Origin: Frateuria_A sp049727805
Lineage (GTDB): Bacteria > Pseudomonadota > Gammaproteobacteria > Xanthomonadales > Rhodanobacteraceae
NCBI RefSeq assembly: GCF_049727805.1
Contig: NZ_JBCNYA010000024.1
Coordinates: forward strand, 1 to 64,000
Reading direction: 5' to 3'
Length of the DNA stretch: 64,000 nucleotides
Within the stretch, counting starts at the first letter, position 1. Each line of letters opens with the position of its first letter. Below, piece by piece: positions 50,647 to 58,685 of the stretch. The notes beneath the pieces were generated by a model. The model had not been told where the DNA came from. It saw nothing but the letters and a program-made list of their open reading frames with translations, and searched no databases. Both the position numbers and the translations under genes were made by a program.

Positions 50647-51050
50647 CAACGCCTGACCGAAATCAGCGGCACGCCGATGCCGCGTGCATCCGGGTTCAAT
50701 CCCAGGCCGTACTTCAGGCTGCGGCCGATGCGTTCGGCGTACTCCACCATCTGCGCCGCGCCGGCCTCGTCCAGTTCCTCGGCACAGGTGGCGCGCCACA
50801 GTGCCAGCCAGCGGTCGAAATGCTCGGCGCGGACCGGCAGCGGCCGGTGCACGGCCATCGGGTTGCCGCGGTAGCTGGCCGCGCCCAGCGCCACCGAGCA
50901 CCAGAAGCGGGTGAGCAGGCGCTTGTGTTCGGGCCAGTCGTGCACGACGGCGTTGAACACCGGGCCGATCAACGGCTCGGCGGTGACCTTGTCGTAGAAA
51001 CGATCGACCAGGCGGGCGATCGCGGATTCGGTAAGCGTGGTATCGCGCAT
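50646..51050 (-). CDS. Group III truncated haemoglobin
   Basis: A 134-aa 2-on-2 globin: IARLVDRFYDKV at the start, PVFNAVVHDWPEHKRLLTRFWCSVALGAASYRGNP in the middle and the proximal His in AEHFDRWLALW. Group III globins occur in microaerophiles and act in O2 or NO handling near haem-copper oxidases. The ATG at 51050 gives the family length. It is last in the cco-azurin direction, 55 nt after azurin. Confidence 0.88.
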   Translation of the reverse strand: MRDTTLTESAIARLVDRFYDKVTAEPLIGPVFNAVVHDWPEHKRLLTRFWCSVALGAASYRGNPMAVHRPLPVRAEHFDRWLALWRATCAEELDEAGAAQMVEYAERIGRSLKYGLGLNPDARGIGVPLISVRR

Positions 51051-51105
51051 GTCTTCAGGTCGGTGGCCGCGCCGCGGTGGGTTCCGCAGCGCGGCGGTTC
51101 TCATC

Positions 51106-51558
51106 TTACTTGGCGCGGCTGATCGTGCCCTTCATCAGCGCGGCGTGGCCCGGGAACGAGCAGAAGAATTCATAGTCCTGGCCGGGCTTGAGCGCGTCGG
51201 CCTTGAAGGTGGTCGAATCGCTCTCGCCGCCGCCGATGATTTTCGTATGCGCGATGACGCGGCTGTCGCCGGGCTTGATGTAGTTGTCGCCGATGCCGGC
51301 CTTGGCGCCGTCGGCGACGATGCCGGGCTCGTCGGCGGTCGAGGACACCACGAAGTTGTGGCCCATCGCGGCCTTGGGCAGCTTGCCCACGTGCTTGAGC
51401 GTCACGGTGAACTGCTTGCAGGTGCTGGGCACCACGATCGACTTCTGGTTGAACTGCATCGCGTCGTTGCCCTCGACGGTGGTCGAGCAGTTGGACGCGG
51501 CCCAGGTGGGGGCGGCGACCAGGGCGAGCAGGGCGAACGCGGAAAGACGGCGGATCAC
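51106..51558 (-). CDS. azu: Azurin precursor
   Basis: A 150-aa periplasmic type 1 copper protein. The signal peptide ends near residue 20. Copper ligands are His67 (MGHNFVV), Cys133, His138 and Met142 (CSFPGHAALM). The start is a GTG at 51558 with AAGGAG 9 nt upstream, and it overlaps the ccoS stop (GTGA). Azurin shuttles electrons to cytochrome oxidases or nitrite reductase; being in the cbb3 operon points to the former. Confidence 0.93.
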   Translation of the reverse strand: MIRRLSAFALLALVAAPTWAASNCSTTVEGNDAMQFNQKSIVVPSTCKQFTVTLKHVGKLPKAAMGHNFVVSSTADEPGIVADGAKAGIGDNYIKPGDSRVIAHTKIIGGGESDSTTFKADALKPGQDYEFFCSFPGHAALMKGTISRAK

Positions 51559-51770
51559 GGGGTGTCTCCTTTGCTTTCGGGGGGAATCTCTTGCGAGGCA
51601 GGCGCCTCGTCGGCGGCCGGCGCGGCGACGGTTTCGTCCTCCATCAGCGGCAGCACGGCGGGGCTGTCCAGGTCGTCGAACTGCTGGTGGTTGGCGGCCC
51701 AGAAGAACAGCGCCACGGCGACCACTACGATCAGCCCGGTGACCGGGATCAGCACCAGCAGGATGTTCAT
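51555..51770 (-). CDS. ccoS: cbb3 oxidase assembly protein CcoS
   Basis: A 71-aa single-TM protein: NILLVLIPVTGLIVVVAVALFFWAANHQQFDDLDSPA matches the CcoS pattern with the conserved FDDLDSPA after the helix. CcoS is needed to insert copper and haem into CcoN. Both ends overlap neighbours by 4 nt (ccoI and azurin). Confidence 0.92.
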   Translation of the reverse strand: MNILLVLIPVTGLIVVVAVALFFWAANHQQFDDLDSPAVLPLMEDETVAAPAADEAPASQEIPPESKGDTP

Positions 51771-53992
51771 GCGCGCAGTCCCGGCGCGGTGCGGCCCACG
51801 CGCAGGCCGTTGAGCACCACCACCAGCGAGCTGGCCGACATGCCGATCGCGGCGAGCCACGGCGGCACCAGGCCGGCGGCGGCGAACGGCACGGCCAGCA
51901 GGTTGTAGCCGAGCGACCAGCGCCGTCCCTGGCGCACCACGTGTGCGAGTTCGCGGGCGATCCGGCGTGCCTGCCACAGACCGTCCAGGCGTCCGCGCGC
52001 GAGCAGCAGGTCGGCGTGTGCCTGGGCCAGGTCGGTGCCGGAGGCGAGCGCCGCGGAGACGTCCGCGCCGGCCAGCGCCGGGGCGTCGTTGCTGCCGTCG
52101 CCGACGGCCAGCGTGACGTGGCCCTGCGCGCGTGCCGCCTCCAGCAGGGCGAGCTTGTCCGCCGGCGACTGCCGGCCGGCCCAGCGCGTGATGCCCAGCG
52201 CGCCGGCGATGGCCGCCACGCGGGCGCGGGTGTCGCCGCTGGCGAGCACGGTGGCGATGCCGTCGGCGCGCAACGCCTGCAGCGTGGCGGCGGCTTCTGC
52301 GCGCGGCGCCTCGCTGACGTGGAAAGCAGCCAGTGGACCGTCGGCGTCGGCCAGCAGCAGCGTGCCTGCGACGCTGGCCGGCGCGCTGCGGCCGCTCGGC
52401 GCCAGCGCGAATTCGGGTCGGCCCAGGCGCAGCGCGCGTCCGTCCACCACCGCTTCGATGCCGGCGGTGGCGGTGACCCTGAGGCCGTGCGCGCGCGGCG
52501 TGGCGCCCGGCCAGGCGGCGGCCAGCGCGAGCGCCAAGGGATGCGTGCTTTCGCGTGCCAGCGCGGCGGCCAGGCGCAGCGCGTCGGCAGGCTCCAGTCC
52601 GTCGCGCAGCGGCTCGATCGCGTCGGCTTCCAGCCACGGCGTGGCCAGGGTGCCGGTCTTGTCGAACAGTGCGTAGTCGACGCGGGCGAGCGCATCGAGC
52701 GCGCGCGGCTCGGCCACCAGCACGCCGCGGCCGGCGAGCACAGCCAGCGCGCGGGTGAGCGCGGCCGGGCGGGTCAGCGCGAAGGCGCAGGGGCAGGCGA
52801 CCACCAGCACGGCGACCGCGGCGTCGAAGGCGCGCGTGCGGTCGAGCCACAGCCAGGCCAGCGCGGTCAGCACGGTGAGCGCCAGCACGCGCAGCACGAA
52901 GCGGGTCGCCTCGCGGTCGGCCGGGTCGTCGCCCGCACGGGCCTGCCGTGCGCGTCCGGCCAGCCGGCCCAGCCGCGCAGCGGCGGTGTCCTCGCCGCTG
53001 TGCTCCACGCGCAGTTCGGCCGGGCTGCCGAGCACCACGCTGCCGGCGATCAGTCGTTCGCCGCGTTGGCGCCGGCGCGGGCGTGATTCGCCCGAAAGCA
53101 GCGCCTCGTCCACCTCGACCGCCTCGCTCTCCAGCACGCCGTCGGCCGGCACCGTGCCGCCTTCGGCGACGCGTACGTGGTCGCCGGGTAACAGCTCAAG
53201 CGCCGGCACGGTCTCCAGGCTGCCGTCGGCGCAGCGGCGCTCGGCCAGCAGCGGGGTGGCGTCCTGCGCCGCTTCGCCCAGCGCGCCGCTGGCGTGGCGT
53301 GCACGCAGCTCGACGTGGCGCGCGGCGAGCAGCAGGAACACGAACATGCTGACCGAATCGAAATAGACCTCGCCCTCGCCGCGCACGGTGCCCCATACGC
53401 TGGCGCCGAAGGTCAGCACGACGGCGAGCGACACGGTCAGGTTCAGGCCCGGCCGGCGGGTGCGCAGTTCGCGCCAGGCGCCGGCCAGGAACGGCTGCGC
53501 CGAGTAGGCGACCACCGGCGCGGTGGTGAGCAGGCTCAACCAGCGGAACAGCCCGCGCGTGGTGAAGTCGACGAAGTCGACCACGCCGATGTACATGACG
53601 AAGGCATAGGTCATCACCTGCATCGCGCACATGCCGGCCACCAGCAGGCGCTTGAGCGCGTCGTTGGCCTCGGCGCTGCGGGTGTCGTCGACGTGCTCGC
53701 GGCGCAGCGGCCGCGCGCTGCAGCCGGCGGCGGCGAAGGCGTCGAGCAGTTGCGGCAGGGCGAGCCGCTCGGGATGCCACACGATGCGCGCGCGTTGCGC
53801 GCGGGCGTCGACCGCCACGCGGGTCACGCCGGGCAGCGCATGCAGGCGTTCGTCCAGGCGCAGCACCTGGCGCGCGTCGGTGAGGCCTTCCACGCGCAGG
53901 GCGATCTCGGCGCGGCCATCGCGGCGCGGCCGGATCACCTGCGCCGCCAGGCGCGGATTCAGCCAGGCGGCATGCGCGCCCACGGCGTTCAC
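51767..53992 (-). CDS. ccoI: Copper-transporting P-type ATPase for cbb3 assembly
   Basis: A 741-aa P1B-type ATPase. C400-P-C402 is the transmembrane metal motif, D444-KTGT the phosphorylation site, SGES and STHPLA the A- and N-domain motifs, and GDGSND the hinge. The N terminus (about 28-95) has the HMA fold pattern but no CxxC (LTDARQV where a CAAC would lie) and no CYHC/CCPGC cysteine cluster. A GTG start at 53992 overlaps the FixH-like stop (GTGA). It supplies copper to the oxidase. Confidence 0.9.
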   Translation of the reverse strand: MNAVGAHAAWLNPRLAAQVIRPRRDGRAEIALRVEGLTDARQVLRLDERLHALPGVTRVAVDARAQRARIVWHPERLALPQLLDAFAAAGCSARPLRREHVDDTRSAEANDALKRLLVAGMCAMQVMTYAFVMYIGVVDFVDFTTRGLFRWLSLLTTAPVVAYSAQPFLAGAWRELRTRRPGLNLTVSLAVVLTFGASVWGTVRGEGEVYFDSVSMFVFLLLAARHVELRARHASGALGEAAQDATPLLAERRCADGSLETVPALELLPGDHVRVAEGGTVPADGVLESEAVEVDEALLSGESRPRRRQRGERLIAGSVVLGSPAELRVEHSGEDTAAARLGRLAGRARQARAGDDPADREATRFVLRVLALTVLTALAWLWLDRTRAFDAAVAVLVVACPCAFALTRPAALTRALAVLAGRGVLVAEPRALDALARVDYALFDKTGTLATPWLEADAIEPLRDGLEPADALRLAAALARESTHPLALALAAAWPGATPRAHGLRVTATAGIEAVVDGRALRLGRPEFALAPSGRSAPASVAGTLLLADADGPLAAFHVSEAPRAEAAATLQALRADGIATVLASGDTRARVAAIAGALGITRWAGRQSPADKLALLEAARAQGHVTLAVGDGSNDAPALAGADVSAALASGTDLAQAHADLLLARGRLDGLWQARRIARELAHVVRQGRRWSLGYNLLAVPFAAAGLVPPWLAAIGMSASSLVVVLNGLRVGRTAPGLRA

Positions 53993-54261
53993 GGCGTGCG
54001 GTCCGCGGCGCGTGCGTCCTGCGTGGCGGGCTTGTCCCGTGCGGCGGGCTTCTCGTGCGCGTGCACCGGCATGTCCAGCAGCGTGTGCGGATGGGCGTCC
54101 TGCACTGGAGCGTCGACGTGGCGCGAGCTCACCACGATGGTGGCGATGCAGCCCGCCAGCGAAGCGACGAAAATCGCCGCGCCCAGCCACAGCACGGGCT
54201 GGCGGTACCAGGCGCCGGTGCCTGCCGGCGCCACGTCAGCGGGAAGCCTGTGCTGCTGCAT
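53989..54261 (-). CDS. Short single-TM protein in the FixH position
   Basis: A 90-aa protein with one membrane helix (about 23-45) and a His-rich tail (HVDAPVQDAHPHTLLDMPVHAHE). In other cco operons fixH lies here, but FixH is about 150-170 aa, so this is a reduced or different protein. It overlaps ccoP by 26 nt and ccoI by 4 nt. A longer start at 54288 is possible. The histidines could bind copper. Confidence 0.6.
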   Translation of the reverse strand: MQQHRLPADVAPAGTGAWYRQPVLWLGAAIFVASLAGCIATIVVSSRHVDAPVQDAHPHTLLDMPVHAHEKPAARDKPATQDARAADRTP

Positions 54262-55153
54262 CGCCCTGGTGCGAGAGGTGGTAGACATAGGCGGCCAGCA
54301 CGCGGATCTGGTCCTCGGTCAGGCGCTTGTTCCACGCCGGCATGTGGCCCTGGCGGCCGCCGCCGATGGTGCGCACCACGTCCTCGAACTTGCCGCCGTG
54401 CAGCCAGATGTGGTCGGTCAGGTTGGGCGCGCCCAGCGCGGGATTGCCCTTGCCCTCGGGGCCGTGGCAGGCCGCGCAGGTGGTGAACAGTGGCTTGCCC
54501 GCGGCGGCGCGGCCTTCGTCGTGCGGCGAGCCGGACAGGCTCAGCACGTAGTTGGCCAGGTTCTTGACGTTGTCCTCGCCCAGGCTCGCCCACGGCGGCA
54601 TCAGGCCGCTGCGGCCGTCGTGGATGGAGGAGAGGATATCCTTGCCGCTGCCGCCGTAGAGCCAGTCGTCGTCGATCAGGCTCGGCGCGCCGAGCTTGAC
54701 GTTGCCGTAGGCGCCGCGGCCGTGGCAGGCGGCGCAGTTGTCCACGAACAGGCGCTCGCCCATCTGCTGGGCGGCCGGGTCGTCGGCCAGCTGCTCGATC
54801 GGGTACTGCCGGAAGCGCAGCACCAGCTCGTCGAGCTTGGCGTCGTTCACCGCTTCGGCCGCGGCCAGCTCGCCGTGCGCGGTCCAGCCCAGGATGCCCT
54901 TGTGGCTGCCGAAGCCCGGGTAGAGCACCAGGTAGGCGAAGCCGGCGACGAACATCGCGCCGGACATCAGCAGCCACCACAGCGGCAGGTTGCGCACGCC
55001 CTCGCGGATGGTGCCGTGCGCCCACACGTGGCCGGAGGTCTGGTCCGGCTGCGTGGGGATCTTGGCGCGCGGGCCCCACAGGAAAAGGAACAGCGTGATG
55101 CCCAGGTTGAGCACCACCAGGAACATCACCCACAACGACCAACCCGGACTCAC
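54236..55153 (-). CDS. ccoP: cbb3 cytochrome oxidase subunit CcoP (dihaem)
   Basis: A 305-aa membrane protein with two N-terminal helices and two c-type haem sites, both CAACHG. LGAPSLIDDDWLYGG and LGAPNLTDHIWLHGG repeat the two cytochrome domains. It passes electrons from the bc1 complex to CcoO/CcoN. The start is a GTG overlapping the ccoQ stop (GTGA). Confidence 0.95.
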   Translation of the reverse strand: MSPGWSLWVMFLVVLNLGITLFLFLWGPRAKIPTQPDQTSGHVWAHGTIREGVRNLPLWWLLMSGAMFVAGFAYLVLYPGFGSHKGILGWTAHGELAAAEAVNDAKLDELVLRFRQYPIEQLADDPAAQQMGERLFVDNCAACHGRGAYGNVKLGAPSLIDDDWLYGGSGKDILSSIHDGRSGLMPPWASLGEDNVKNLANYVLSLSGSPHDEGRAAAGKPLFTTCAACHGPEGKGNPALGAPNLTDHIWLHGGKFEDVVRTIGGGRQGHMPAWNKRLTEDQIRVLAAYVYHLSHQGDAAAQASR

Positions 55154-55371
55154 GGCTGTTCACCTTTGTTGTTTTTGTCGGCGGCGCGCGGCTGGCCGGG
55201 CACCGGGCCCTCGGGCTTGTCTTCCATGGGAAGCTCGCTCATCCGCTTGAAGGTGGCGCGGTGGCGCTTGCGCCACGCCCAGATCCAGATGCCGATGAAG
55301 ACCAGCATCAGCACCACGGTGACGACTCCGGTGAGGTGGCCCCAGAAGGAGCCCATCATGGGATGGCTCAT
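55150..55371 (-). CDS. ccoQ: cbb3 oxidase small subunit CcoQ
   Basis: A 73-aa protein with one membrane helix (VVTVVLMLVFIGIWIWAW) and a charged tail (RKRHRATFKRMSELPMEDKPEG). Typical of CcoQ, which stabilises the complex. It overlaps ccoO and ccoP by 4 nt each. Confidence 0.9.
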   Translation of the reverse strand: MSHPMMGSFWGHLTGVVTVVLMLVFIGIWIWAWRKRHRATFKRMSELPMEDKPEGPVPGQPRAADKNNKGEQP

Positions 55372-56021
55372 GGCATGCCTCCGTGTCCGGCCGGAACCGG
55401 CACCTTGTTGGCCGGCTCGTTCTGGATCCCCAGGCCCTGCAGGTAGGCGATCAGCGCGTCCATCTCGGTCTTGCCGGCGAGCGCCTGTTTCGCACCGGCG
55501 ATGTCCGCGTCGGTGTAGGGATCGCCCAGCTTGCGCAGCACGCGCATGCGCGCCTGGATGTCCTCGGCATCGATCTTGTTGTTCTCGAGCCAGTTGTAGC
55601 GCGGCATGTTCGATTCGGGCACCACCTGGCGCGGATCCTCCAGGTGCAGGCGCTGCCAGTCGTCGGTGTACTTGCCGCCCACGCGCGCGAGGTCCGGCCC
55701 CGTGCGCTTGGAGCCCCACTGGAAGGGCCGGTCGTAGACCGATTCCTCTGCGGTGGAGAAATGGCCGTAGCGCTGGGTCTCCGCGCGCAGCGCGCGGATC
55801 ATCTGCGAGTGGCACAGGTAGCAACCCTCGCGCACGTAGACGTCCTTGCCGGCCAGCCGCAGCGGGTCGTACGGCTTCACGCCGAGCGGCGCCTTGACCG
55901 CGTGCGCCTCCATGAACAGCGGCGTGATCTCCGCCAGGCCGCCGATGGACACCATGATCGCGGTGAGGATGCCCAGCAGCGCGGCGTTCTTCTCGATCAG
56001 TTCGAAATGCTTGTAGGCCAT
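55368..56021 (-). CDS. ccoO: cbb3 cytochrome oxidase subunit CcoO (monohaem)
   Basis: A 217-aa membrane-anchored cytochrome c with one site (GCYLCHSQMIR) and the axial Met near ESNMPRYNWL. ATPFMEAHAVK-like periplasmic segment and QWGSKRTGPDLARVGGKY are CcoO hallmarks. The ATG at 56021 fits the family; the reading frame extends 8 codons further upstream. 13 nt after ccoN. Confidence 0.95.
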   Translation of the reverse strand: MAYKHFELIEKNAALLGILTAIMVSIGGLAEITPLFMEAHAVKAPLGVKPYDPLRLAGKDVYVREGCYLCHSQMIRALRAETQRYGHFSTAEESVYDRPFQWGSKRTGPDLARVGGKYTDDWQRLHLEDPRQVVPESNMPRYNWLENNKIDAEDIQARMRVLRKLGDPYTDADIAGAKQALAGKTEMDALIAYLQGLGIQNEPANKVPVPAGHGGMP

Positions 56022-56034
56022 TGCGTCGTGTTCC

Positions 56035-57501
56035 TCAGCCCACACCCGGGAGGGGCTGGGGCACCTGGTGCGGATCGGGTTCGGGGATCGGCACCGGGAT
56101 CGGCTTGATCAAGTGTTTGCGCGCGTCGGCGGCGGTGTGCCACAGGTTCCAGGCCATCACCACCATGCCCGCGAGGATCACCACGCCGGCGAACCAGCGC
56201 GTCCAGTACATCGGCTGGATCGCCAGCAGGCTGTCGATGAAGGGGTAGGTGAGCGAGCCGTCCGGCAGCGTGGCGCGCCACATCAGGCCCTCGGTGACGC
56301 CGGCGACCCACATCGAGCCGACGTACAGGATCACGCCGAAGATGTGCAGCCAGAAATGCCACTCCATCGCCTTCTGCGAGTACATCCTCTCCTGGCCCAG
56401 CGCTCGCGGTGCCATCGCGTAGAGCGAGCCGATGGTGATCATCGCCACCCAGCCCAGGGCGCCGTTGTGCACGTGCGCCACGGTCCAGTCGGTGTAGTGC
56501 GAGAGCGAGTTGACGGTCTTGACCGCCATCATCGAGCCCTCGAAGGTGGAGCCGGCGTAGAACACCAGCGACATCACCATGAACTTGGCCGCGGCGTCGG
56601 TCTTGAGCTTGGGCCACGAGCCGTTGAAGGTCATCAGGCCGTTGGCGGCCGAGCCCCAGCTCGGCATCAGCAGCACCAGCGAAAAGGCCATGCCGACCGA
56701 CTGCACCCAGTCCGGCAGCGCGGTGTACATCAGGTGGTGCGCGCCGGCCCACATGTACACCGAGATCAGCGCCCAGAAGTTCACGATCGAGAAGCGGTAG
56801 CTCCACAGGGGCTGCTGCGCCTGGCGCGGCACGAAGTAGTACATCATCCCGAGGAAGCCGGCGGTCAGGAAGAACGCCACCGCGTTGTGGCCGTACCACC
56901 ACTGCACCATCGCGTCGACCACGCCCGAGTAGATCGGGTAGGACTTCGACCAGGACACCGGGATCACCAGGTTGTTGACGATGTGCAGCAGGCCCACCGC
57001 GATGATCCACGCGCCGTAGTACCAGTTGGCGACGTAGATGTGGCGGATGCGCCGGCGTGCCAGCGAGCCGAAGAACACCACGCCGATGCTGACCCACACC
57101 ACGGCGATGATGATGTCCACCCACCATTCCGGCTCGGCGTATTCCTTGCTCTGGGTCAGGCCCAGCGGCATGGTCACCATCGCGGCGATGCAGGCGACCT
57201 GCCAGCCCCAGAAGGTGAACGCGGCCAGCCTCGGATACGCAAGGCGTGCGTGGCCGGTGCGCTGCACCACGTAGTAGCAGGTGCCGATCAGCGCCGAGCC
57301 GCCGAAGGCGAAGATCACGCCGAAGGTGTGGTCGGGGCGGATGTGGCTGAAGGTCAGCCACGAGGTGTCGAAGTTGAACAGGGGCCACGCCAGCTGCGCG
57401 GCCGCGAGCACGCCGACGGACATGCCGACGATGCCCCACACGGCCGCCGCCAGCAGGAACTGGCGCACGACCTTGTCGTTGTAATACTCGGTGTTGGGCA
57501 T
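56035..57501 (-). CDS. ccoN: cbb3 cytochrome oxidase catalytic subunit CcoN
   Basis: A 488-aa haem-copper oxidase core with twelve membrane helices. HIRPDHTFGV, HIVNNLVIP, WWYGHNAVAFF, WAGAHHLMYTALPDW and TVAHVHNGALGW carry the haem b, haem b3 and CuB ligands. It reduces O2 with high affinity. An FNR-type box sits 53 nt upstream. The operon runs ccoN-O-Q-P, FixH-like, ccoI, ccoS, azurin and probably the globin. Confidence 0.96.
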   Translation of the reverse strand: MPNTEYYNDKVVRQFLLAAAVWGIVGMSVGVLAAAQLAWPLFNFDTSWLTFSHIRPDHTFGVIFAFGGSALIGTCYYVVQRTGHARLAYPRLAAFTFWGWQVACIAAMVTMPLGLTQSKEYAEPEWWVDIIIAVVWVSIGVVFFGSLARRRIRHIYVANWYYGAWIIAVGLLHIVNNLVIPVSWSKSYPIYSGVVDAMVQWWYGHNAVAFFLTAGFLGMMYYFVPRQAQQPLWSYRFSIVNFWALISVYMWAGAHHLMYTALPDWVQSVGMAFSLVLLMPSWGSAANGLMTFNGSWPKLKTDAAAKFMVMSLVFYAGSTFEGSMMAVKTVNSLSHYTDWTVAHVHNGALGWVAMITIGSLYAMAPRALGQERMYSQKAMEWHFWLHIFGVILYVGSMWVAGVTEGLMWRATLPDGSLTYPFIDSLLAIQPMYWTRWFAGVVILAGMVVMAWNLWHTAADARKHLIKPIPVPIPEPDPHQVPQPLPGVG

Positions 57502-57553
57502 GGGTGGGTTCCAATGGGAATGCGGTATTGTCCCGCGCGGCCGGGCGTCCTGG

Positions 57554-57567
57554 TTGACCTGGGTCAG
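57554..57567. promoter_or_regulatory. FNR/ANR box upstream of ccoN
   Basis: TTGACCTGGGTCAG has one mismatch to the perfect dyad. A -10-like GACAAT (57527-57532, minus strand) is centred 31 bp away. Confidence 0.7.
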
Positions 57568-57733
57568 GTCAGTGCGACAAAGGACCGCTCTGTCGGCCGC
57601 GGTCGGTTGTCGCAGTACCTCGCCGGCTCCTCCCTCCGGCACGCGCGCAACGCTCTCGCACGAGACGGCTCGAGCGGCGCTCCGCCCGATGTTGCCTTTG
57701 CCGTGTCGCCGCGGGGTGAACCGCGCGGCGTGG

Positions 57734-57747
57734 CTGACCTGGGTCAG
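57734..57747. promoter_or_regulatory. FNR/ANR box upstream of fdxA
   Basis: CTGACCTGGGTCAG is a symmetrical variant with the outer T replaced by C on both sides. CATGCT (57770-57775) is centred 32 bp downstream, as for the SDR operon. Predicted start near 57782. Confidence 0.6.
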
Positions 57748-57799
57748 GGCGCGCCGTCGCCGCCGCCGGCATGCTTGCGGTCCAGCATACGGCCCGCGC

Positions 57800-58123
57800 A
57801 TGACCCACGTCGTCACCGAGAACTGCATCAACTGCAAGCACACCGATTGCGTCGAGGTGTGCCCGGTCGATGCGTTCCACGAAGGGCCGAATTTCCTCGT
57901 CATCAATCCGGACGAGTGCATCGATTGCACGCTTTGCGTGGAGGAGTGCCCGGTGGGCGCGATCTATCCGGAACTGGACATCCCCGCCGGCCAGGAGGGT
58001 TTCCTGGCGCTCAATGCCGAGCTGGCGCGCGAGTGGCCGGTGATCGTCACGAAGATTCCGGCAATGGAGGACGCCGATCGCTGGGACGGCGTGGCGGACA
58101 AGCTGCCGCTGCTCAAGCGCTGA
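57800..58123 (+). CDS. fdxA: Seven-iron ferredoxin
   Basis: A 107-aa ferredoxin with two cluster-binding cysteine sets: CINCKHTDCVEVCPVDAF and CIDCTLCVEECPVGAI, matching the 3Fe-4S/4Fe-4S FdxA type. The C-terminal extension (ARELAREWPVIVTKIP-like) is also typical. It is divergent from ccoN and appears to be under FNR control; it may feed electrons for Fe-S or haem synthesis under low oxygen. Confidence 0.93.
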   Translation: MTHVVTENCINCKHTDCVEVCPVDAFHEGPNFLVINPDECIDCTLCVEECPVGAIYPELDIPAGQEGFLALNAELAREWPVIVTKIPAMEDADRWDGVADKLPLLKR

Positions 58124-58138
58124 TGCCTCTGCCCTGCT

Positions 58139-58174
58139 CCCTCTCCCCTCCGGGGAGAGGGTTGGGGTGAGGGG
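58139..58174. repeat. CCCTCTCCCC/GGGGAGAGGG palindromic repeat
   Basis: A third copy of the short palindrome with its TTGGGGTGAGGGG tail, with a CTC rather than TTC loop, 15 nt after the fdxA stop. It may serve as a terminator or 3' stabiliser. Confidence 0.75.
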
Positions 58175-58279
58175 CCGGGGCTCGCGGAGATACCCTGTTG
58201 CGGCCTAGCTTTGTTTGTCGTTCTTGCACGGCGCTCCCGCGACCGGGCTCGCCTGCGGCGGGCTTCCGATCGCCTGTCG

Positions 58280-58566
58280 GCGCTCGGGTCACTTTTCTTT
58301 GCTGGCCCAAAGAAAAGTAACCAAAAGAAACGGCCTGCTCAGCCCGGGGTTAGAAAAAAGCTAGGTGCCACTACGCTTTGCAGGGTTAGCCTCTTGCTCT
58401 TAGAGGAGTTGCCGCCGCTATACCGCGGGCGCTCGGGATTTGAGGCAAGGGAGGCATATCGGCTCGTGCGCGAGCAGTGCGCTATTGAACGTGCCGAGGG
58501 CCGATGCCTGCAAGCGTGCCACGCTCTGCTCCCTCTCCCCTTCGGGGAGAGGGATGGGGTGAGGGG
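58280..58566. repeat. Long interspersed repeat, copy B
   Basis: Same element as 1-355. It opens with an 11-bp stem ACTTTTCTTTG/CAAAGAAAAGT (58291-58318) around CTGGCC and closes with the short palindrome at 58531-58566. It lacks the 67-bp insertion of copy A. The stretch 58124-58685 holds no gene that I can support; minus-strand reading frames that cross it are repeat by-products. Confidence 0.8.
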
Positions 58567-58636
58567 CCAAGGCTGGCCTCGAACGCCGGATAGGGCGCTG
58601 GCAAGTTTTTCTCTAGCCCCGCCGTCACCTAGATCC

Positions 58637-58672
58637 TCTCCCCAATTCTTGATCAAAGCGGGGAAGAGAAGA
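58637..58672 (-). terminator. Stem-loop downstream of the FTR1 gene
   Basis: CTCTCCCC...GGGGAAGAG with central TTGATCAA resembles the stem at 24941-24976. It lies 14-49 nt beyond the FTR1 stop on the minus strand and may terminate it, although no long U-tract follows. Confidence 0.4.
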
Positions 58673-58685
58673 CCCAGGCCAAGCC

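Noticed and set aside
56100..56115. TTGATCAAG inside ccoN, considered as an FNR half-site
   Set aside because: It is within coding sequence, lacks the correct N4 spacing, and has no promoter next to it.
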